Source: Henricia sp. BOLD:AAB3569
Lineage: Eukaryota; Echinodermata; Asteroidea; Spinulosida; Echinasteridae
Reading direction: 5' to 3'
Assembly: GCA_037783545.1 (NCBI GenBank)
Contig: JBBELK010000052.1
Location: 434,001 to 498,000 of the forward strand
Length of the DNA stretch: 64,000 nucleotides
A program made the position numbers and the translations under genes. Positions 9,520-20,205 of the stretch are shown one piece after another (positions within the stretch are counted from its first letter, which is position 1; every line of letters starts with the position of its first letter). The notes below the pieces were generated by a model. It was not told the DNA's origin and ran no database searches. It saw only the letters and a list, made by a program, of their open reading frames with translations.

Positions 9520-12500
9520 GTGCGGGATCTCATGGCGCATTCACGCAGCAGCAGCCAAACTATTCACCATTCTTGAGCCAATCACCACCTGTAGTTTACT
9601 CCACTGCCGATGACTACAGACCAATCACCAATGCTGCACCTCATCTGCACAACTCCGCCAACAAGAAAGGAGCGCAGGGAGAGAATTACGACACGATTAA
9701 AGATCGCCTCCTTCAAGTTATGCATGAACCGCCAAACCTCCCTGCTTCAGTGAAACTCTTCGACTCTCCTGCAAGACGGGGGGCTAAAACCAGCTCTAAA
9801 CCTCCCCCTGTATCTGTCGCACCCAATACGCCATCTCCAAAAACTTACTATCAGCAAGTGAGCCCGATCATTACTGTGCCGCCCGCTGTGCCAGCACCAG
9901 TGCCGCCTCAATTATCATTAGTAGCAACGCCTCCACATGATTATGACCCCTTCAAAAATGTTTATTCCGTTCAAGACCCACGCATATCCTATTACACCCA
10001 GACTGCAAATATACCTGTTCCACCTGTGCAGCCAGCACCCCAGGATGCACCTTCCCCACCTGACGAAGACGACGTGTACGACCCAGAAATGGTTGACTAC
10101 CTCTTGGAAATGCCATTGGCAAAGAAATCCAAGCCCTCCACGTCGTGCATCATCCCCCTGACAGGAGGCTTCCAGTCTCCAAAAACAACCGTGGGATCCC
10201 AGCAAAAAGTTCACCAAACTACACCTGTGAACTACCCAAGATGCAAGTCAACTAGTGTAGTACTCATCAAAGAGAATAAAACGATCCCCACGGTTAAAAC
10301 GAACAGCGGATTGGACTTGGCAAACAACAATAAACGTGCTGGTACGCCTCTTAGAGATGAATGTAGCACGCCACCTAGGCAGGAAGATAGTCCTATGCTG
10401 AAAGAAGCTACAGCCAATCCCATAGAGTTCCTTACCAAGATCATCACAAGCTCAAAACAGTCGTCGAGTACCAGAGCCCCTTCCACCTCATTCCTGAGTA
10501 GTCTGAGCTTACTCACCCAAACTGTCCAAAATGCATCGCAGCAGGGGAAATCTGAACAAGTTGGCTCAAAAGGTGAAACGGCACCTCAAAAATCGGTTGA
10601 ATCGCCCACAATTTCAGAAATTGGAACCACAATTACAGAGCAAACTGCACCTGAGCAGAACAATGGCGCTAAACCATTCTGTATTGGAGCTTTCATCAGT
10701 AGCATTAAGCAGGATTCAGGCCCTAATACAATAGCAAAGCCCGTTGGCAACAATGCCCAAGTTCCAAAGAAGATCGCTCCTTCTCCCTTCCTTGGGAGCT
10801 CTGTGACGGCTGCCTCAACCACACAAAATGCAAGGCCATCCCAAGCTAGCGCTGGTCGAACGACAATGCCATTTTCTATCGGTGCTCTTGTCAGCAGTAT
10901 CAAGGAAGACTCAAATCCATCTCGTGCCCCTGTTTCAGCTCCACCCACCAACACTAAAGGTGCCTCATTTACGGCTGCCATTTACCAAAAGCCCAACAAG
11001 GTACCGCTCTGCCAAACGGTTTATACTCCAGCTCCTTACACCTTTGCGAGTACCAAGGCGTCATTTTTGCCAGAGTCTTTTGAAGCACCATTGACCACAT
11101 TGGATCCTGCCAACCTGACAGATGAAAGCGCCAATGCTGGGAGCCAAAGGTCTCTTATGGCGCGACTAATGCGGCATAAGTTTAAAGTCCAACCAGTTCT
11201 CTCACCATCTGTTCCCACAAGCATTGTCCCAGCCACACAGTCTCAACCTCCAGGAATATCCTCCATCATTCTAGAGCCACCTCCACCTCCACCATCGGAA
11301 CAACCAGCGAATGACGTCACAGTTGTGCCCCCTGAAGATGGCATACAACCCCCGGCCCCATACTTTGGTGTTTTTGCCCCAACACCAGGTGGCCAACCAC
11401 CTATAGGGAATGCACCTCCACTTCCAAGTGGTCCACCACCACCCCCACCCCCAAATGGTCCACCCCCAAATGGTCCACCCCCACCCCCGCCTCCAAGTGG
11501 TCCACCCCCGCCCCCAAATGGTCCACCCCCACCCCCAAATGGTCCTCCCCCAACTGAACTGCCCCCACTTCCACTAAACCCACCACACCATAGTGGTCCA
11601 CCTCCGCCCCCGAGCAGCCTACCCCTACCCCCAAGTGGTCCAGTCCCATTTCAAAGTGGTCCACCTCCACCACCAAGTGGTCCACCTCCACCCCCGAGCC
11701 GGCAACCCCCATCCCAAAGTGGTCTAGCCCCACCATCGACCAATCCACCTCCGCCCCCAAGCGGTCCACCCCCACCACAACGTACTCTACATGCAGGTCC
11801 ACCCCCACCCCCAAGTGGCCTGGCTTTACCCATCAGTGGCCTGCTTCCATTCCCAAATGACCCCTCCCAATTAGAAGCCAGTCAACATCCCCAGACCAGT
11901 CAACCTCCACAACTAAATGACAAAACATCACATCCACAAGCTCCACCAGTTGATTCAGGTCTCCAGGCAAAGGCACCAACAACACCAGAACTCCAACCTG
12001 TTGACAGTCAGCAACAACCACCCTCGCCAGTCGGCCTTACTAGCCCGGTACCTCCACTTTCACCTGCTATTAGAAATCAATCGTCTAAATTGCTTGGACG
12101 TGTCCCACCCCCTCCCCCAGGACCACCTCCACCAAATGCCAAGCGTGGTGGAACCAGATTGTCTGAATCGCAAAGCTTGAATACAGACACAGAGGAAGAC
12201 TCACCAACGTTGACCCCAGAGGCCAGTCTTGAGGTCTCACTACTTGAGAAAGGGGAGCCTCATATCTCACCACCAGTCACTCCTGTGAAACCTGCTTCCC
12301 AAGAGCGAAAAGAACCCGAAGTATCTTCACAGCCTCCTTCACCAATACCTGTGATTCGCTCAACTTCTGAAAGGAGCATTCCGGTTTTGGGTCAGTCACA
12401 CTCCGCTAAAAGTATGTGGGAAAAAGCACCCAACCAATCACGATCACCAGGAGTTGCCAGCCAGTATAGTGAAATTCCAAAGCGTCCCATTGAAAAATTT

Positions 12501-13094
12501 GACTACAGTCATAGCAGACCAATTGAGACATTGGAGAGACAACGATTATCGCATGCAGATTGGTTTCATGCAGACCACTTAAAAAAGGATTCATTGCGGA
12601 GTTCAGAGCAGCACTATGAATCGATGGCAGAGCGATATACACCACCCTTCCCAAAACGAGACTATGGTCGGGATAGAGAGTTTGATATCAGCATGGAGAG
12701 GGAATACAGCAGCCGAATACATGAGTATAGACGCGAATATGATGAGGATCGAGGCCCTGGACATCACATGGAAAGGGGACGTGGAACTGAATTCAGTCGA
12801 GGACGTGCACATCTACAACAAAGCCAAGCACATGATTACAACATCAATTCCAGACCATATGATGATTCTGCTTACAGAAGCACTCAGCAGCTAATAGAAA
12901 AGGAACTCAGTGCTTTGAGAGGTGATGTGGAGCCGCGAGGTGCCCCTATCTCAACATTAGAGAGGCGGCTGGACAGAAGAAGACCCGAAGGTGATTTTAT
13001 TCCCCACAGGAGAGATGAGCCTCACTGGAGAGGCCCAAACAATCATCCTGGTCCACCAGTGTGGGATCGAAGGCCGCCTCACTACAGGTACTGA
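9520..13094 (+). CDS. RPRD2: RPRD2 last coding exon: disordered proline-rich tail
   Basis: The exon begins after TAATTGCAG and runs to TGA at 13092-13094. It supplies residues 209-1399 of the visible part. RPRD2 is a nuclear factor that binds the phosphorylated RNA polymerase II CTD through an N-terminal CID (upstream of this window) and acts with RPRD1-type proteins. Family marks here are GTPLRDECSTPPRQEDSPML, the FLTKII-SS segment and the extreme C-terminal PPHYRY (vertebrate RPRD2 ends PPRY). A polyproline tract (about residues 793-978, nt 11274-11830) of repeated SGPPPPP/NGPPPPP units could bind SH3, WW or EVH1 partners. An Arg/Glu/Tyr-rich region follows (about 1235-1370). Two near-copies, PFCIGAFISSIKQDS and PFSIGALVSSIKEDS, sit at 10674-10718 and 10869-10913. 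The first in-frame Leu-initiated ORF at 9573 is not a real start. Confidence 0.95.
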
Positions 13095-14458
13095 ACATCT
13101 ATGTGGTAGGCTGCACACATGTATGTATATTATGGGGTATTGTTCTTTGGTACACATTGTAATGGGAAGAGGGTGCTTAAAAGTTAAGTAAAAGATCATG
13201 ATGTGATCTCCCAGAACCTTCATTTTCTTCGCTTGTGGGCGAGACGTTGCCTTTTAATTATGTACAGTTTTTGGCCTAAAGACATTAAAGAAACACATGC
13301 ACTTTGGAATCACAGTAAGGCAGGAAGAGAATTTTAATGGTAAATTTACCAACTATTTACATGCCTCAGTTTTCTATGTTGAGGGTCCTGGAAGTGTCAA
13401 CCTACAGGCAAAAATATGGTACATATACTTTACACATTGATTGAACATTGCAACTTTTACCTTTCGAGTGCAAGTTGGCAAGTTGTTATGCAAGTATTCC
13501 ATGTGTTAGAATTGTAAGTAATTGCAGTCAGAAAATTTCAGAACTTTTAATTTTTTGTTTTTTGTTTTCGTGAAAATTTTACACCTAGGAAATGTACAGA
13601 CTTGTGCAAATGAGTACAAAATGAAGTATGATTTTATTTATTTATTTTTTGCGCTTTTTTTTTTAATTTTGAATGCTAATCTGCTTCATTTGAAAGTTCA
13701 TTCAAAAACTATACACATTTTGTTGTCCTCTTTTTATATCTTTAGTCGTGACAAGCTCAGATTTCCACTCGCTTCTTTAATGTGTTCAGCGTTTAAACAT
13801 TTTTAGAACACATCTTAGTACATGTACATCTAAAACAGCACACCATAAATTATATCACTGCAAAGGGCGAATCAGAAGTGTCAATGTCTTGATTGGTTTC
13901 CAAATATGTGTAGACATGTAGATCAAATTTGCTCAAGTTTCCTAATCTCAGATCTGATATTTTCAATGCAGGTTGTGTCATAAGATCATCCCATACTTTT
14001 TTTTTTATACCCACTTTTTTTGCGAAAGGATGATTCGCTGATAGCGCACTCAGATAAAAAAAACAATTCGCGGAAAAAATGTTAGGCAACTTCTTTTCCC
14101 CACTGCACTCAAGCCAGTGTTTGTTGAAGATTTAAATTTTCGCATCTTCGGCGTCGATTAAAAGTTGCATGTATACATTTTCATAATTATGTCATGAACA
14201 TTTCATATAGGCAGACATTCTAATACTAATACATGTAGACTTTTTTTTTACATGCACGCAAATCTATGTCGGACAAAGATACGCTGAATGTGGGGACCAA
14301 ATTTTAGTCATTTAGTCTTCTCAGTTTTGTCGTAAAATTCCCCCATGATTTGTGTCTGGCACGCTGCTAACTTTTGTCCATGTGCGAAAGTACCGTTTTT
14401 AGAATTTATTGTTAAATTTGTTTTTCATTGACGATTATAAATGCCGGGGTATAGACCT

Positions 14459-14993
14459 GGGGCGGATTGCAATATGCAGTCTAAGACCGGTCTATAGGCT
14501 TAGCCGGCCAACGCGGCGTCCACTAAGACCGGTCTATAATTATAGCCCGCTTACAATATCGTTGTCTTAAAGTTAGACTAGTCTTAAAATTTAAGCCCGC
14601 GGCGAGCAGGCTATAATTTTTAGACACCGCGCTACATCTCCTAATCTTGCATGGAAAAAGACGAACAAAATGCACATTGTGCCCATTAGAGCCTTTATAG
14701 TGCTATTTGATGACTTTCGCGGTCAGTTTCTCTGCAAAAACTGCACCACACACGCGTCATCAAGTGGCTTCGTGAGGACGTTTGTTTGGCTTGAAATCAC
14801 GCAATGATAGCCGGCTGCGTCACTTTACGTTAAGGTGTGTGTGTTTTCGGCTAACGCAGCCGTACTTCAGTTAGACTGGTTTATTGCAATGGGCTAAAGA
14901 AGTGTCTAAGCTGAGACCGGCTAAGTCGGATAGTCGGCTATAAAACATCGGTCTTAGACCAGTGGCTAAGTCGATTTTATTGCAATCCGCCCC
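14459..14993. mobile_element. MITE with GGGGCGGATTGCAATA ends in the 3'UTR
   Basis: GGGGCGGATTGCAATA at the left and TATTGCAATCCGCCCC at the right are exact inverse copies. Inside them lie many copies of GTCTAAGACCGG / GCTATAATT-like words in both orientations. It is 535 bp, with no ORF and no clear target duplication (flanks CCT and TGA). Confidence 0.75.
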
Positions 14994-15056
14994 TGATCTT
15001 TATTTTTCTCTGAGCATAAAAACAGTGGTTTCCCGCGGGAGCTTGTTGTACATGTA

Positions 15057-15251
15057 TACCCAGCACGATATGTGGCAAAGGGACTGCCTCCTAGGCCTAA
15101 CGCCCCTATACCTCAACACACTCTTCCCTTTTGTTAACGCACCAACAGCTCCGCCCCCGCCCACTAAAAACTGAAAGGAATTCCTTGGATGTTTGAGGCA
15201 CAATGGGGGAACAATGGTAGGGCGATACCCTCTGCCACATCGTGCTGCATA
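15057..15251. mobile_element. Foldback element, CCCAGCACGATATG family (copy 1)
   Basis: The left TACCCAGCACGATATGTGGC is inversely matched by the right GCCACATCGTGCTGCATA. Relatives occur at 25258-25431 and, as a left end only, at 17900-18000. These two relatives lie at the 5' edges of chondroitin synthase copies B and A. Confidence 0.65.
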
Positions 15252-15642
15252 TGGCTTGTTGAAGTAAACCATGCATGCAATGTAGTTAAAGTGTAGATAA
15301 AACTTAAGGTGAACGCTGATATTTTAATCCCCAAAAGAGAATTGGGGCAACATTGAGTTTATTTTTAAAAATTCACAGAGGATTGTAACCCAATACATGT
15401 ATTTCGAATCCCAAATTAATGTGTACAGTGATCATAGCATTCGTTGATTGTAAAACAGCGGTGTTTGAAAACGTTCAATAAAACGCAGTTAAAATATATT
15501 GCTTGACATTGTTGTATCGGTGCCGTTTTCCTAAGGAAATTTTAATTTAGTGATAATTGGAAAGGGGTTACAGTAAAACATAGTGAGTTTAGTGACATAC
15601 ACAGAGTTATAAATACACGGGCGTAGTGCTGGCAGCAGATAT

Positions 15643-16020
15643 TTAATTTATATGGGGGTGAGCGCGGCTAAGAAGATCCCCAATGTCCATCTTCATCAAA
15701 CCGGATTTGAAACTGTCAACAGTTGGTGACTCTTTGATGGATGACGGGAGGAGGTTCCACTCAGGGATTGTGTGTGGAATAAAATAATATTTGTAACAGT
15801 CCTTTTTGGTGTGAAGTGGGATAAAAGATGAATTTGGTGCGCAACCCCTCGTAACCCTTGAGGATGATTTGGGCATTTTGTCATCTTGTAAGGCTATCAG
15901 GTTGTTGGTGACTTTGTACAGGAAAGTGAGTCTGCTTACTGATCTTCGTTCCTCCAATGTTGGCCACTTTAGTTTCAACATATCAGTGTGGTCATTTTTG
16001 TTTCTTTCTGAGCTACTGAC
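15643..16020 (-). pseudogene. Non-LTR retrotransposon reverse-transcriptase C-terminal fragment
   Basis: Minus-strand frame from a stop just beyond 16020 down to a stop at 15643-15645. It reads HTDMLKLKWPTLEERRSVSR, then LTFLYKVTNNL, a Cys/His-poor spacer, and IPEWNLLPSSIKESPTVDSF with a final Lys-Ser-Gly-Leu. From family knowledge, L-WPTLEERR, FYK-VN, and I-WN-LP-S---SPSLDSFKS mark the region after the RT domain at the 3' end of invertebrate CR1/L2/RTE-like LINE ORF2 proteins. Only this end remains, as expected of a 5'-truncated LINE insertion. There is no RT catalytic motif, so it is inactive. Confidence 0.8.
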
Positions 16021-16629
16021 CTAAACATGCAGACTGATGTACGTTGCCAAACTCTTAATTTTAGTCTTCAAAAACACCTTTCCACTCAGTAGAATCAATC
16101 ACATTTTTCGTGGGTTTTTTGTTTGTTTGTTTTGTTTTTTGGGGGGTAGGGGAGGAGGGAGGGCGTGGGCGATGGCGATGGGGATTGGGTTTGGGGGGAT
16201 TAGGGGTAAGGGTGAGTGCCGGCGGCGTTGTTGATTGTTCGAATGATTTGTGTTGCAATAGACAGCCGAAGTGTGACGTGCTTGCCGTGGTAATTCGCTC
16301 TAACCATGGCCGTCGGCAAAAGTACCATTGCAAAAGCATAGGGACATGGTTCAGTGATTTGTAGTTTAGGGCCAATTGCCTAAGCTACTAACAAAAGAAA
16401 ACGTACATGTACATGTATTCACTTCGGCAGTCTATTTGTTTAAGGTCAAACTGTAGGTTTACCAGACTGTTGAGTACTATAAAAGTGAAAACGTCACCCT
16501 TTGCCGGGATCACTGGGCTTCAGTGAACTGTTTTCCTGCGCTTTAGCAATAATAATATACATAATAGGCAGTTCTTATACAGCGCATTTCAGATCCGGAG
16601 AATCTCTCAATGCGCTTTCTGCATCATTC

Positions 16630-16897
16630 TGCTGCGGTACCTGTGCCCTTGGGCAAGGCACTCAACCACACTTGCTCCATCCTTCGGAAGGGATGTAAAG
16701 CCGTTGGTCCAGTGTGTTAGGTAATGGAAACGCACTCTAAAGATCCCAGAGCATTCTTTCGTGAAGAGCAAGGGGATCATCCCCGGTGTCTCTGGCCCGG
16801 TGTCTTCATGGGTTTCCTCACGCTTGCGAGTGACAGTGCAATGAGCACTATTGAGGAATCCTTGGTATGAATACCAGAAAGAAATAATAATAATAAT
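16630..16897 (+). mobile_element. SINE body (Deu-like core) with TAA-repeat tail
   Basis: Contains CCTGTGCCCTTGGGCAAGGC followed by ACTCAACCACACTTGCTCCA, then GGAAGGGATGTAAAGCCG and a (TAA)n tail. The core resembles the Deu domain of deuterostome SINEs (recalled, not searched). A longer copy with a tRNA-like head is at 31618-31950, and a reversed fragment at about 2195-2262. The tail is broken by the foldback element at 16898-17558. Confidence 0.7.
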
Positions 16898-17558
16898 ACA
16901 CTCGGCAAAAGAAGTTCTTGGACACTGGTAAAAGTTCAAATAATTTTTAAAAATAATTCATAAAAAGCACATTATTGTATATCAATATGACCACACAATA
17001 GTTCTCTACCAGCATGATATGGAGTTAACGCGTGAGCAATCATGCATGGCTGGTTACACGCATTGAACAATAGCAAGTACAGTAACAGAAAATTGCAAGA
17101 AATGGAGCATTCAAATGCTAATAATCATGTCCATCCTGCAGGCCTAAATTTTGTTAACAATTCCAGTGGAATAATGATGCATCCAAGATGGATAATTTCC
17201 TCTTCTTTTCAAAATGGCATTTAATTTTGAATTGACAATGTGCACGGGATTTGTTCAATAATGAACCCCCAGCAAAGAAACATACTGCTTTTTTCTTTCA
17301 ATGGATCATTATGCCACATAAACTGTTTCACAATTGAATAACTGAATGCTCCATTTCTTGCAATTTTCTGTTACTGTACTTGCTATTGTTTAATGCGTGT
17401 AACCAGCCATGCATGATTGCTCACGCGTTAACTCCATATCATGCTGGTAGAGAACTATTGTGTGGTCATATTGATATACAATAATGTGCTTTTTATGAAT
17501 TATTTTTAAAAATTATTTGAACTTTTACAAGTGTCCAAGAACTTCTTTTGCCGAGTGT
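16898..17558. mobile_element. Foldback element with ~216-bp inverted arms
   Basis: Left arm 16898-17113 and right arm 17343-17558 are nearly exact inverse copies, starting ACACTCGGCAAAAGAAG and ending CTTCTTTTGCCGAGTGT, around a unique 229-bp centre. It sits inside a TAA repeat that is the tail of a SINE, so it inserted after the SINE. Boundaries within TAA repeats leave the target duplication ambiguous. Confidence 0.85.
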
Positions 17559-17621
17559 AAATAATAATAATAATAATAATAATAATTACCCCATGGTCAT
17601 TGGGCTCAGTAATAATACATG

Positions 17622-17690
17622 CAGTAAACTCGTCTCGTTATAACACCCCCTGATATAAAGCTCTTCTCGATATAAAGCTTTTTAAAGTTC
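17622..17690. repeat. Solo pogo/Tigger-like transposon end
   Basis: CAGTAAACTCGTCTCGTTAT followed by AACACCCC and two GATATAAAGCT-like words resembles the ends of pogo-like MITEs that mimic 'CTCGTTATAAC'. No opposite end is visible. Confidence 0.4.
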
Positions 17691-18326
17691 CAGCCATTAC
17701 TCCCTGCATTGTGTATGCACTATAGTTATGCGGGTATGCAAGGTATGAATATTTAAAATTTGTCTTGAGCCAATCAGGAGCTTTATGAGTAGACGCAATG
17801 ACGCATTGCATTATGCATGTATGGCGTCCGCCATGTTACGAGAACCGTGGCATGATCGATGGACGAAAACAAATTTTCTCAGGTTCGTAGCATTTACTAT
17901 ACCCAGCACGATATGTGGCAAAGGGACTCCCGCCCCTATACCTCGACACACTGTTCCCTTTTGTTAACCACCAACCTCCCCCACGCCCCCCTTAAAAACG
18001 CACGCACAAAAACTGAATGGTGTGCATATAATACGTGTATGCTCTTACATAATGTCCGTATAAAGATTAGGGCGTGTATGATGACTGAAGCTATGACCTT
18101 GTACAATTGTAATTACGTATTCCCAGCCCTTTTCTTCTTGGGCCTTTCATATGCCAGCATTTTATTCCAGCGTATCGCTTGAATACAACGCACAAACATT
18201 TCCCCATGTGTGGGTACTTCGTATTGGATACTTCATATTGGCATTTTAGTTGAAGTCAGGTTTGTTTTTCTGGGTGTGTGTGTTCTCCATCGGGCGTCAG
18301 TGTCAAAGTGGAGATTCTTCAGGTAG

Positions 18327-18365
18327 ATGACTTGGATTATTCGTCATCATGTCGCTGGGCCGTAA
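18327..18365 (+). promoter_or_regulatory. Short upstream ORF overlapping the copy A start
   Basis: An ATG 22 bases before the main start opens a 12-codon frame in another phase that ends at TAA 18363-18365, inside the coding region. The same arrangement is in copy B (26011-26049) but not in copy C. It could dampen translation of A and B; this is inference. Confidence 0.4.
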
Positions 18366-19074
18366 ATTAAAACATGTAGGCCTATGGCGATGGAAAATCT
18401 TCATTGTGTTACCAAGCATTGCTCTGGGCTTTCTGCTGGCAACATGGCTTCGTGATCACCTGGACTATGAGAAAAAAATACTTGCACCGATGTCCCCATC
18501 ATCACCAAATAATTTTATTTATATTGGAGTCATGACGGCTCAGAAATATCTTGCCACGCGGGCAGTTGCTGTGAATCGGACTTGGGCTCGCTCTATTCCA
18601 GGCCAAGTCAACTTTTACTCCAGCGCTACTTCCGACCTGGACCCTGAATTAAACCTACCCATTGTAAGACTGCAAGGTGTTAATGATTCTTATCCCCCGC
18701 AGAAGAAAGCGTTCTTGATGTTGAAACACATGCACGATAATTTCATTGATCAATTTGAGTGGTTCATGAGGGCGGATGATGACGTGTATGTGAGGGGTGA
18801 ACGGCTAGAGAAATTTCTTCGCTCGGTCAACAGCAGCAAGAGTCAGTTCATTGGAAATGCAGGTACTGGGATGGAAGGGGAAGCTGGTTTGTTGGATACT
18901 GGAGACAATTACTGCATGGGTGGACCAGGCATAATCTTCAGCAGAGAGACGCTGCGCAAGGTTGTGCCCCACATCAGTTACTGCCTAAATAACTTGTGGA
19001 GCCTCCACGAAGACGTTGAAGTGGGACGATGCATCAAGAAATTTGCTAAAATTGATTGCACCTGGGCATATGAG
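18349..19074 (+). CDS. CHSY1: Chondroitin sulfate synthase copy A, exon 1
   Basis: Encodes residues 1-242 of a 788-residue protein, starting MSLGRKLKHV. Residues about 16-34 form a single hydrophobic signal-anchor (IFIVLPSIALGFLLATW), giving a type II Golgi membrane protein. After a short stem comes FIYIGVMTAQKYLATRAVAV and the metal-binding DDD at 143-145 (RADDDVYVRGERL), then EDVEVGRC at 221-228. This is the N-terminal beta3-glycosyltransferase domain that adds GlcA in CHSY1/3-type enzymes (family knowledge). The DDD motif argues against the accessory factor CHPF. The exon ends ...CTWAYE at donor GAG|GTGTGT, phase 0; the reading frame beyond 19074 is intron. CHSY1 and CHSY3 cannot be told apart here. 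98% of the exon is shared with copy B. Confidence 0.93.
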
Positions 19075-19189
19075 GTGTGTATATTTAATCTAGATCGAAT
19101 TTTTGTCCGTGTTATTATGCAGTTTAAAATGACAGGATTATATATACGTACCCACGAATGAGCAGCATTTAAAGTTGAAATGGTCTTAA

Positions 19190-19315
19190 GCGGGCCTCCC
19201 ACTGCGATTTTTGCCACGAATTGGGTACGATTTGGTGCGATTGTGTATAGACTCTATATACACAATCGTATCAAATCGTACCTAATCGCAAAAATCGCAC
19301 AGTGGGAGGTTCGCT
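19190..19315. mobile_element. TTAA-flanked foldback MITE, CCTCCCACTG type
   Basis: A 126-bp palindrome with ends GCGGGCCTCCCACTGCGATT and, in reverse, AGCGAACCTCCCACTGTGCG. It is bounded by TTAA at 19186-19189 and 19316-19319. The right TTAA is shared with the adjoining element. Present in copy A intron, absent from copy B. Confidence 0.75.
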
Positions 19316-19319
19316 TTAA

Positions 19320-19454
19320 AGGCACAGATTCGTCAGCAATGTGTGCGCGCCAAATTCGTGCCACGAAATACGCAGCTCCATGCCTTTGCTATGGAGCTGC
19401 GTATTTCGTGGCACGAATTTGGCGCGAGCGCATTGCTGACAGCCTGCAGTGCCT
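19320..19454. mobile_element. TTAA-flanked foldback MITE, AGGCAC type
   Basis: A 135-bp palindrome whose arms contain GTCAGCAATG, GCGCCAAATTCGTGCCACG and AAATACGCAGCTCCAT. It is bounded by TTAA at 19316-19319 and 19455-19458. Copy B keeps only the right arm (about 26885-26957). A further copy is at 55611-55744, and related words occur at 61160-61380 and 49926-49940. Confidence 0.8.
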
Positions 19455-19610
19455 TTAACTTTTCAAAAAGCGCATAATAGTCTTTGTGCAGTGCAATGCA
19501 GTCGAATTTCATTTCCTCTGCAGTGAGAAAATGTCACCCATGTCCATTTAAGGCTTTACAGTCACATCCCGTTCGCAGCCCAAAACGGAATGTTTAATCA
19601 AGTTTTTTTT

Positions 19611-19710
19611 AATTACTGGAAATTGCAATTTTGGCGTAAAATCTAAATTTCTACACGTTCTACATACCTCCCTGGCCGTAATACTCTCAAAACTGACGAA
19701 CACACACCTT
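19611..19710 (+). repeat. Fragment of the 43-kb inverted-repeat arm
   Basis: TTACTGGAAATTGCAATTTT and the following TCTACACGTTCTACATACCT, CCCTGGCCG.AATACTCTCA match the left arm of the large inverted repeat at 43135-43220, with scattered changes. It shows that this element family is dispersed. Confidence 0.65.
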
Positions 19711-20205
19711 CTTTGCGGCGTATTCTTCGTCTTCGTTCGTATGATCAGACAAAACCATTTCAGAGGAAGTTTTCTACGGTCATCATGTTTATATTGTGTA
19801 AGTTATGCGTAAATCTTCGAACTTTTCTGATTTTCGAGATTATGATGTATAGGGCCTACTGCCTTTAAGTATTTTCAAGGAAATTGTTGAATGTTTTTCA
19901 CTCCTAAAATCACTTCCCTTCAAAATATTTACACGTTTTGGTGGTTATTAAGTCGTTAAAATAAGAATAAGTGGCGACCAGTAATGGGAATTATTTCCCA
20001 AATCTTTGACTCTTAGCTCCCCGCCCCCTAAAAAGATCCGCCTATGCTATCGGTAGTTCTTCCAATCGGCCAAGCACAGATGACGTACTATGGTAAATAA
20101 AATATCTTCACTTCTTTGAAAGAATCGGCACCATTTGTATTTATTTTGAACCCTTTGTATGGCGTAGCAGTACACCGAACTGATCATTTTGTTCTGTTCT
20201 TACAG

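Larger units (their letters stand above)
13095..15482 (+). other. RPRD2: Probable RPRD2 3'UTR ending near AATAAA
   Basis: AT-rich non-coding sequence follows the stop codon. Candidate poly(A) signals are ATTAAA at 13284-13289 (short form) and AATAAA at 15477-15482 (long form). A 535-bp inverted-repeat element (14459-14993) and a foldback element (15057-15251) lie in the longer form. The extent is inference; transcript ends were not observable. Confidence 0.5.

Noticed and set aside
11401..11833. Glycine/valine-rich minus-strand ORFs opposite the RPRD2 tail
   Set aside because: They are shadows of the polyproline coding repeat, with no start context or homology.
20116..20205. N-terminal extension of the exon 2 ORF (also 28446-28535 in copy B)
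   Set aside because: It reads through the intron and a clear acceptor (TTCTTACAG). The same residue order as in CHSY proteins begins only after it, and exon 1 joins in phase 0.
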